From the NCBI GenBank assembly GCA_015903945.1, contig JABMDL010000011.1:1-44739 (forward strand): 44,739 nt of DNA. Direction: 5' to 3'. Source of the stretch: Nitrospira sp. (GTDB lineage Bacteria > Nitrospirota > Nitrospiria > Nitrospirales > Nitrospiraceae). The number at the start of each line of letters is the position of its first letter. Position 1 is the first letter of the stretch. Under the pieces are notes generated by a model. The model saw only the letters and a program-made list of their open reading frames with translations. It did not search any database and had not been told where the DNA came from. Positions 39,738 through 44,739 of this stretch are shown here, one piece after another. Made by a program: the position numbers and the translations under genes.

Positions 39738-40109
39738 CTAGAGCGTCCCGCCTACCAGCCGCCGGATCTCTTCCATCCGTTTACGATTGACGCCCAGATC
39801 GCCGTAGCCTGTCCGGGACGCCGAACGGAAGTGCAGCGTCTTGGTCTCGTCATCAAAGACAAACTCCACGTCATCCACGAACCGAAACAAGAGACTGGTG
39901 AACTCGTAATGCAGGTAGGCCTCGTCCTCCTCAACGAGCTTGGTCCGTGGCAGCGAACGAACCACTTCCTTCAAGGCCTCTTTCGCCTCGGCTCTGGCCT
40001 TCCGATAGCGAATAGGGTCAATGGCGTGGGCCTTGTCTGCCGCTTGTGTCGAGACGCAGTTGGGGCTGGAGGGACAGGGAGGGAGGGTACGCGGGCTCAT
40101 CGAGTGCAC
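39738..40109 (-). CDS. DUF1499 family protein
   Basis: Protein of 123 residues with the family start PPCPSSPNCVSTQA, then EVVRSLPRTKLVEEDEAYLHYEFTSLLFRFVDDVEF (landmarks near residues 48-83), and the end TKTLHFRSASRTGYGDLGVNRKRMEEIRRL, all hallmarks of DUF1499. Its function is not known. GGAGG lies 8 nt before the GTG at 40109, which supports that start over the ATG three codons in. No signal peptide is visible, unlike some relatives that are lipoproteins. Confidence 0.9.
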   Translation of the reverse strand: MHSMSPRTLPPCPSSPNCVSTQAADKAHAIDPIRYRKARAEAKEALKEVVRSLPRTKLVEEDEAYLHYEFTSLLFRFVDDVEFVFDDETKTLHFRSASRTGYGDLGVNRKRMEEIRRLVGGTL

Positions 40110-40226
40110 ACTTTACGCCTCCGATGCGATCGGCTGCAACTACAACACAGGCATCAGGCCAACTCGGACCTTGTCGTTGCCGGCTCAGTAGACAGGATAG
40201 GAGATGATCCGGACATCCCACGGAGG

Positions 40227-41336
40227 TCAATACGACACTGTGGTCAAGATCGGTCGCGCCTCGTCTAGAGCTTCCACCGTCACCGATATCCGTCCGATGA
40301 TGCGCCCATCTTCGGTTTCCACGTCCACACGCCAGTCGCCCGGATCGAGGCGCTGCTTGAAGCTGTAGGCCCGGTAGCCGCCTGCGCGGCCCCCGGAGAT
40401 CTTGAGTGGAATCCGGTCGGCATGAGTGAAGGGCCGGCTGCTGCTGGCCCGAACGTACCAATGATGGTAGATGGTCGTATTCAAGTCGACCGGCGCAAAC
40501 ACGGCGCTGAAACAATAGATCGGCTCATCGGACGGGAACGTCGAATCCGAGCGCTTCCAGAACTGATACCACCGTTTGTCAAACGACAGCTCGAACCGCT
40601 CCCCGGCTTTCTTCACCTCATGATAGATGCCTCCATATTTGAGTGAGAGCGGCACGGGCGGAATCCAGTTCAGAAAGTAAAAGCCGATCAGCAAGCTGAC
40701 GAGCGCGCACGCGGGCGCCGTCACGCCGACCGCTTCGAACCTGGATCGGTCCGGATTGTTCCGATAGATCAGCTGCACAACGCGGAAGGTCACGGCGGCG
40801 CTCAGGACGGCACCGATTAAGAACACCGCCACATTCATGTAGCCGGTCATCACCGGCAGGAAAAACGTGAAAAAGGCGAAACACACCAAGGCATAGAGGC
40901 TCACGAGTAGGCGGAGACTGGACAGCCGGTTGCGCAGGAATTCGTTGACGATCAACAGCACGACCAGCAGCGCAAAAAACACGGCGGTGCCGGTGAGCGT
41001 GGCACTCTGCGAATAGAAGACCGCATAGGCGCTAAAAAGACTGCCCAGCAAAAACTGTATGGCCATGGGGTAATAGGGTCTCATTCGCAGTGCCCAGCGG
41101 ACAGCAGGCGAGAATCCTGCCGCCGGCTCGCGGTCCGGCGACGGTTCGATTCCCAGCCGGCCGGTCAGCACGATGAGCACACCCAAGAGCAGCAAATAGA
41201 TCAACAGAATGAGATTATCGAACAGCCGATCAATGCGGGTGAGGGTCAGCGTGTCGTAGGTGACGCCTGAGAGAAAACACACCGCTGGAAGAAAAGGCCT
41301 GCTGAAAGCCGATTGGATCCTCGCCAGCGGACTCAT
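40227..41336 (-). CDS. Membrane protein with C-terminal DUF2914 domain
   Basis: Protein of 369 residues. The first 225 residues form six or seven membrane helices; the rest is a soluble DUF2914 domain with YCFSAVFAPVDLNTTIYHHWYVR, GGRAGGYRAYSFKQ and DPGDWRVDVETEDGRIIGRISVTV (landmarks near 270-355). DUF2914 is a beta-sandwich of unknown function, likely periplasmic. The ATG at 41336 has a weak AGGGG upstream. It stands between a DUF1499 gene and a gene of unknown family, all on the minus strand. Confidence 0.85.
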   Translation of the reverse strand: MSPLARIQSAFSRPFLPAVCFLSGVTYDTLTLTRIDRLFDNLILLIYLLLLGVLIVLTGRLGIEPSPDREPAAGFSPAVRWALRMRPYYPMAIQFLLGSLFSAYAVFYSQSATLTGTAVFFALLVVLLIVNEFLRNRLSSLRLLVSLYALVCFAFFTFFLPVMTGYMNVAVFLIGAVLSAAVTFRVVQLIYRNNPDRSRFEAVGVTAPACALVSLLIGFYFLNWIPPVPLSLKYGGIYHEVKKAGERFELSFDKRWYQFWKRSDSTFPSDEPIYCFSAVFAPVDLNTTIYHHWYVRASSSRPFTHADRIPLKISGGRAGGYRAYSFKQRLDPGDWRVDVETEDGRIIGRISVTVEALDEARPILTTVSY

Positions 41337-41395
41337 GCCCCTACTGTGCTAAATCGGCGTGGAGAGATCAACGAAAATGGCAATTCGAATCGCAC

Positions 41396-41472
41396 GTCGT
41401 CATACGTCAAACGTGAAACCACCGGAACAGAACATCAGCAATCTTTTACGCTTGACGAGTGACGCTTGACGA
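41396..41472. repeat. Short-word repeat tract (CGTCAAACGTGA / GACGCTTGACG)
   Basis: CGTCATACGTCAAACGTGAA and, 45 bp on, ACGCTTGACGAGTGACGCTT repeat the same short words found at 28446-28518. It lies between the DUF2914 gene and the next gene. Confidence 0.5.
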
Positions 41473-41480
41473 ACATCTGT

Positions 41481-42542
41481 TCAGACGAAAGCCGGAAGCG
41501 GCGCGTAGACGACGGGATAGCCGATCAGCCGTTCCAACCAAGCCGCCATGGCATCCTCGTTCAGCGGCGCTTTATTCAATCGGATCTCCATGCCGAAGCC
41601 GGTGTGGGAGCCGACGAGGCCAATAATTGCCGAAGCCTCCTCGCCTTCCGGCAGCAAGTCCTGCGTTTGGAATTCACAGAGCGTGGCATAGAGACGTCCA
41701 TCCGGTCGAATCGCGTCGAGGACTTCCGGCAACTCATCGAGGGGGCAGTGGACTGAGCAGCGATAGGCCAGGCGGGCAGCAGGTTCGACGGTCTGGAACT
41801 CCGCCAACGCCTCTTCGGAAAATCCGGTCAAATAGGCACGCACCCCGGCAGGCTCAGGCGCATAGGTGGCGGCGAGCCGGCTGGCGGGGACGAGAAACTC
41901 GTAGGCGTCCGACGTGTTGTATTCGAATTGGCACGCGCCGAAGGCATCCGGCCACGAGCAAAAGAACGGATTGGAGGGATCGTGGGGTTTGAGCGTCACC
42001 GCTTCCTTCTCAATCCCCGTTTCCACCGGCAGCTCCAAGGCCGTAATCGCAGCGAGAAAGGCGGCGCGCCGTTCCTCCAGCCACTGAGCCCGCCGGCTGT
42101 CCCCACGGGTTTCCCCCGGCGTGATGACCTCGCCGGTCTGAAGACGGATCCGGATGAATGAATGGGTGTGCCGAAATCCAAGCCAGAGCATGGCCTTCTG
42201 TTCGTGCAGAGCCAGGCGCTCCCGGATACGCCACGGATGGCTTATCGAGCAGTAGGTGCCGACGTCCTGATAGTGTTGATAGACAGTATGGTAGGCCCCG
42301 GCGAGGAGAAAGAAATCCCCCCGCCACTTCTCCCGTACATGAACCAGGGTGACGTCTTCGGTCGCCCACGGATCGAGCTGATCGAAATCGTCGGGAGCGT
42401 CAACGGTCCATTCTTCGACATAACAAATGACGTCGCTGGCCGGCGCCGTCGGCTTCAGGCCGAGCGCCAGCAGCCGGTCACCGACGGCAAGCGCTTGACT
42501 GAACGTCAGCGGAACCGTCGTTTCCCAACGCCGTTCACGCAC
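41481..42542 (-). CDS. Conserved-looking protein of unknown function
   Basis: I do not recognise this 353-residue protein. It is soluble, with no signal peptide or membrane segment, acidic and rich in aromatic residues. It starts with GTG preceded by GAGGAA. The layout suggests two halves: an N-terminal part with FFLLAGAYHTVYQHYQDVG and a C-terminal part with PDGRLYATLCEFQTQDLLPEGEE and GLVGSHTGFGMEIRLN. Five cysteines are scattered without a metal-site pattern. It is probably real because the frame is long, codon use is like its neighbours, and the gaps on both sides are short. Confidence 0.7.
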   Translation of the reverse strand: MRERRWETTVPLTFSQALAVGDRLLALGLKPTAPASDVICYVEEWTVDAPDDFDQLDPWATEDVTLVHVREKWRGDFFLLAGAYHTVYQHYQDVGTYCSISHPWRIRERLALHEQKAMLWLGFRHTHSFIRIRLQTGEVITPGETRGDSRRAQWLEERRAAFLAAITALELPVETGIEKEAVTLKPHDPSNPFFCSWPDAFGACQFEYNTSDAYEFLVPASRLAATYAPEPAGVRAYLTGFSEEALAEFQTVEPAARLAYRCSVHCPLDELPEVLDAIRPDGRLYATLCEFQTQDLLPEGEEASAIIGLVGSHTGFGMEIRLNKAPLNEDAMAAWLERLIGYPVVYAPLPAFV

Positions 42543-42610
42543 AGTGGACGATTCCTCAGGCTGAGGTGAAGTGTCAGGTTAAGAAACGTGAGCCCAAACC
42601 TTCCGTTGAA

Positions 42611-43258
42611 TTACCGTACGGGCCTCAGGGCCTTCTGAGAGATCGTCGTATCGGCGATCAGCCGATCGATCCCGTCCGTCAAGGTCGCCGCCAGTAACTC
42701 CTGCACATCTGCCTCATTGAACCAAAAGACCGTCCGGGTCTGCGCCCCCTCGATGCTACGCGTGGTCGTGCTCTTATCGCCAAGATTCTTGGCTTGAATC
42801 GTGAACCGATTCTTGGTGTCGATCAGGGTCGAAAATACCCGGCTCTTGGCGTTGGCGGAAAAGTCTTGCACGTGTCCGCTGATCACAATATCGGCGTCGG
42901 CCTCCGAACCGGCCTGGCCCAGACGGACGTTCCACGGCCGCTCTCCCCAGCCACGGGATTTCAGCCGATTGACTAGTGTGTGGGTTACCAGCTCGGCCGC
43001 CTGCCCGCCCGCCACATCAAAATGTGTAATCCCCCCCCAGAGATGGCTCCGAGCCCCGATATGGCTCTTGTCCGTTCGCCGATCCTCGAACGGCTCGATC
43101 ACGATCTTCACCGGCTCCACGCCGGACGGCTGCGCCGCGGGCGGCTTGGGTTGAAGGCTGAGCACATGGGTCTCGCCTTTTCCCGCGCACCCGGCCGCAA
43201 CTGTGACCATCAACACCGCGCCTGCCATCAGCGACATTCTGGCTAGCGATTCTTTCAC
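42611..43258 (-). CDS. Predicted lipoprotein (YajG/LPS-assembly-like periplasmic protein)
   Basis: Protein of 215 residues with a lipoprotein signal: MSLMAGAVLMVTVAAGC ends in a lipobox with the Cys near residue 24. The mature part has VKIVIEPFEDRRTDKSHIG, VTHTLVNRLKSRGW and DADIVISGHVQDFSANAKS, the layout of small outer-membrane lipoproteins with a DUF-type alpha/beta domain, such as YajG. A strong ribosome site (AAGGAGG, 5 nt) before the GTG at 43258 fixes the start; the longer upstream frame is not needed. The exact role is unknown. Confidence 0.75.
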   Translation of the reverse strand: MKESLARMSLMAGAVLMVTVAAGCAGKGETHVLSLQPKPPAAQPSGVEPVKIVIEPFEDRRTDKSHIGARSHLWGGITHFDVAGGQAAELVTHTLVNRLKSRGWGERPWNVRLGQAGSEADADIVISGHVQDFSANAKSRVFSTLIDTKNRFTIQAKNLGDKSTTTRSIEGAQTRTVFWFNEADVQELLAATLTDGIDRLIADTTISQKALRPVR

Positions 43259-43349
43259 AATACCCTCCTTCCGACAGACCACTACACCCATGACAATGAG
43301 CCAGTCTACCCAAGTTGCCGAGCGGACACAATCGGACACGAACGGACGG

Positions 43350-43970
43350 TCAGGACGCGATGAGGGGGAGCATCGATCGAACACTCTCGCAACTCCACTG
43401 CGGCAACTGCCCTGTCTGGATCCGCGCGTCGGTCAGCGGCACACACCGGATGATTTTGAGGAACGACCGCTCCGCCAGCACGGCGGCGAGCCGGGCTTTC
43501 CGATCGTGTGTGATCGGCAGCGTATACCCCTCGCCCCGTTTCCATTCCCAGAGAGTCGGCGCCAGCGAGAGCTCCAACTCATGTCCGGCCAGTTGATGGA
43601 ACCGGTCGACGAAATGTTTCTTATACCGCCGCATCTCCGCCCCTTCGAGGATCAGCGCACAGGACACATGATGCCCCCACCACACCAATGTGCGAACGGT
43701 GAACTTGTTCACCCCGTCGAAGTGTTTGGGATAATCCACGTACTGATAGGGACAGTCTTCCAGATGCTCGCCCTTGACCAGTTGATGGCTGTCCGGGTTG
43801 AACTCGGGCGGTGTGACCAGCGACACTCCGGCCAGTTCCGCCCTCAAGGCGCCGAGCGTGGCCTCCAACTGTTTCCGGATCTTCGCCGTGATCGCGGCTT
43901 TTCTGCGGAAGAGCTGCGCATCAGCCAGGAGGGCGCTTTCGTCGTCGGTGAACGATACAGAGCTGGTCAT
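43350..43970 (-). CDS. Protein of unknown function
   Basis: I do not recognise this 206-residue protein. It is soluble, with a helical, charged first third (FRRKAAITAKIRKQLEATLG) and a second part with CPYQYVDYPKHFDGVNKFTVRTLVWWG and HHVSCALILEG (landmarks near 73-110), rich in His, Tyr and Trp, which resembles a ligand- or metal-binding fold. No ribosome site is obvious before the ATG at 43970. It lies on the same strand as the zinc proteins to its right and may belong with them. Confidence 0.65.
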   Translation of the reverse strand: MTSSVSFTDDESALLADAQLFRRKAAITAKIRKQLEATLGALRAELAGVSLVTPPEFNPDSHQLVKGEHLEDCPYQYVDYPKHFDGVNKFTVRTLVWWGHHVSCALILEGAEMRRYKKHFVDRFHQLAGHELELSLAPTLWEWKRGEGYTLPITHDRKARLAAVLAERSFLKIIRCVPLTDARIQTGQLPQWSCESVRSMLPLIAS

Positions 43971-43997
43971 GCGGGGTCGACCGTCGGCTGCCGGCCA

Positions 43998-44372
43998 TTA
44001 ATGCTTGTGATGCGTGACGAATCCCGACACGTGAAGCGCATAGTGGCGCCGGCAGTCGGCACAGCGAAGTACCACGACGTCCTGAAACACGTCCATCTCA
44101 CGGAGCGTCAGGGCTGCGCGGTGGGTCATGACGCAGGCACTGAGGAGCGTCTCCGCCGACACCTCCTCGCCTGCTGTGCCTGGTGTCACTGTCCCCTGAC
44201 CGACCGGATCCTTGGGAACAACCAGGTCGATAGTCAGGTGATGGGCTGACCGGCAGGAACTGCACGTCAACACCATAGTCCGATCATCGCCCATCCGCTT
44301 GACCGCCACACAGAGAGGATGGACCGACCAGCATTGCTGAAGAAATGCTCCACTGCGGACGATGTTAATCAT
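43998..44372 (-). CDS. Small protein with a split CxxC zinc site
   Basis: Protein of 124 residues with CSSCRSAHHLT near residue 37 and CADCRRHYALH near 104, so two C-x2-C pairs about 65 residues apart, both followed by His. The pairs probably join to bind one zinc. Between them is a stretch with ETLLSACVMTHRAALTLREM. GGAGG and AAGGG lie upstream of the ATG. Function unknown. It lies between two other small zinc-type or unknown genes on the same strand. Confidence 0.65.
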   Translation of the reverse strand: MINIVRSGAFLQQCWSVHPLCVAVKRMGDDRTMVLTCSSCRSAHHLTIDLVVPKDPVGQGTVTPGTAGEEVSAETLLSACVMTHRAALTLREMDVFQDVVVLRCADCRRHYALHVSGFVTHHKH

Positions 44373-44445
44373 CGGCCCTTCTTACCTCCAGGCCAGACCG
44401 TGCCGCCGAACCTGTACATAAGGAAGCCGGCTTGCGATCCAGCGT

Positions 44446-44739
44446 TCAGGAGCCGACGGCCGCCGGGATGTCGGGGCCTTTCGCCGAGGAAGGAACGACG
44501 GTGCCGTCTTGAACGGCCCGGCAATCTTTACAAATCCGAGGCCGTGCTTTCAGAAAAGAGACCTTCCCGCTGGCCAGACAACTGTAGTGCACGAATTCAT
44601 CGCACACTGAGCAGCGGGACCACCCACCGCGAAACAGCGTCGTATCCCGATAGAGGCCTTGTTTGCAGACTTTGCAATGCCGCGGCTCGACCCCAAGGAG
44701 CATCGGCTCCCATTCGCCGCCGCCTTTTCGAATGCTCAT
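44446..44739 (-). CDS. PHD-finger-like zinc protein (start at window edge)
   Basis: At least 97 residues; an ATG lies exactly at the window edge, so the true start may be further on. Its eight metal ligands follow C-x2-C-x17-C-x2-C-x4-H-x2-C-x15-C-x2-C (CKVC, CSVC, HYSC, CKDC), which is the C4HC3 order of PHD fingers with two interleaved zinc sites; a tryptophan lies two residues before the third Cys (GGWSRCSVC), as in PHD fingers. The tail is a disordered-looking Ala/Gly/Pro stretch. PHD domains are rare in bacteria, and a related treble-clef or FYVE-like fold is possible. Function unknown. Confidence 0.6.
   Translation of the reverse strand: MSIRKGGGEWEPMLLGVEPRHCKVCKQGLYRDTTLFRGGWSRCSVCDEFVHYSCLASGKVSFLKARPRICKDCRAVQDGTVVPSSAKGPDIPAAVGS

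Noticed and set aside
39429..40268. A 279-codon open frame on the plus strand across the small zinc protein and DUF1499 genes
   Set aside because: It overlaps two recognisable genes in other frames and has no domain features.
1..44739. tRNA, rRNA or CRISPR features
   Set aside because: No cloverleaf-like segments with a CCA end, no rRNA-like sequence and no regularly spaced repeats were seen by eye. A covariance-model scan would be needed to exclude small RNAs.

Overview
The window is GC-rich, gene-dense bacterial chromosome. The gene families (a complete mur/fts cluster, CstA, YajQ, three PilZ-type proteins, an RND pump and a phosphonate-headgroup pathway) and the overall style suggest a Gram-negative, Nitrospira-like member of the Nitrospirota. 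That placement is an inference from gene content; there is no rRNA gene or other marker here to prove it. I found no tRNA, rRNA, CRISPR array or prophage.

1-13.8 kb (minus strand): a division and cell wall (dcw) cluster in the order rsmH-ftsL-ftsI-murE-murF-mraY-murD-ftsW-murG-murC-murB-ddl, with ddl running off the left edge. Most junctions are stop/start overlaps or short gaps. One strong promoter (TTGACA-N16-TATACT) lies upstream of rsmH. Its -10 sits inside a perfect 16-bp palindrome and is followed by three TGGG boxes spaced exactly 10 bp apart, which look like an MraZ operator. No mraZ gene is present at the usual place.

13.8-19.1 kb: a secreted protein with C-terminal 13-residue repeats, a lipoprotein with seven Asp-box repeats, yajQ and cstA. 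Two related inverted-repeat elements lie immediately 3' of yajQ and of cstA. A decayed copy of the cstA 5' end lies upstream of cstA.

19.1-20.9 kb: remains of a toxin-antitoxin island. It holds a shortened MazE-like antitoxin with a DUF433 protein, an intact AbrB-type antitoxin with a Doc toxin cut short by the tail of a DDE transposase, and an intact DUF4258/YgiT-type pair.

21-32 kb: an M48 peptidase with TPR-like tail, a PilZ protein, and then the most interesting part, a predicted phosphonate (2-aminoethylphosphonate, AEP) pathway. Plus strand: PEP mutase fused to a nucleotidyltransferase-like domain. Minus-strand operon: two separate phosphonopyruvate decarboxylase halves, an AEP transaminase (PhnW-like), a PntC-like nucleotidyltransferase, a nucleotidyltransferase-like/CDP-alcohol phosphotransferase fusion, and a UPF0104 (flippase-like) membrane protein. 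Read together: PEP to phosphonopyruvate to phosphonoacetaldehyde to AEP to CMP-AEP, then transfer to an alcohol (perhaps a lipid) in the membrane. The PEP mutase departs from the EDKxxxxxNS hallmark, and two of the three nucleotidyltransferase domains lack the usual signature. Two tandem paralogous secreted proteins lie between the two arms.

32-44.7 kb: two PilZ-type proteins, a TetR-MFP-RND efflux operon with a palindromic operator candidate, an SCP2 protein, a divergent AdoMet decarboxylase (SpeD/SpeH) homologue that keeps the pyruvoyl-enzyme residues, several small zinc-binding proteins, DUF1499 and DUF2914 proteins, a lipoprotein, and at the right edge a protein whose cysteine/histidine spacing matches a PHD finger.

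A recurring regulatory theme is promoters whose -10 hexamer ends 7-8 nt before the start codon with no Shine-Dalgarno sequence, which predicts leaderless mRNAs for four genes, including the PEP mutase.
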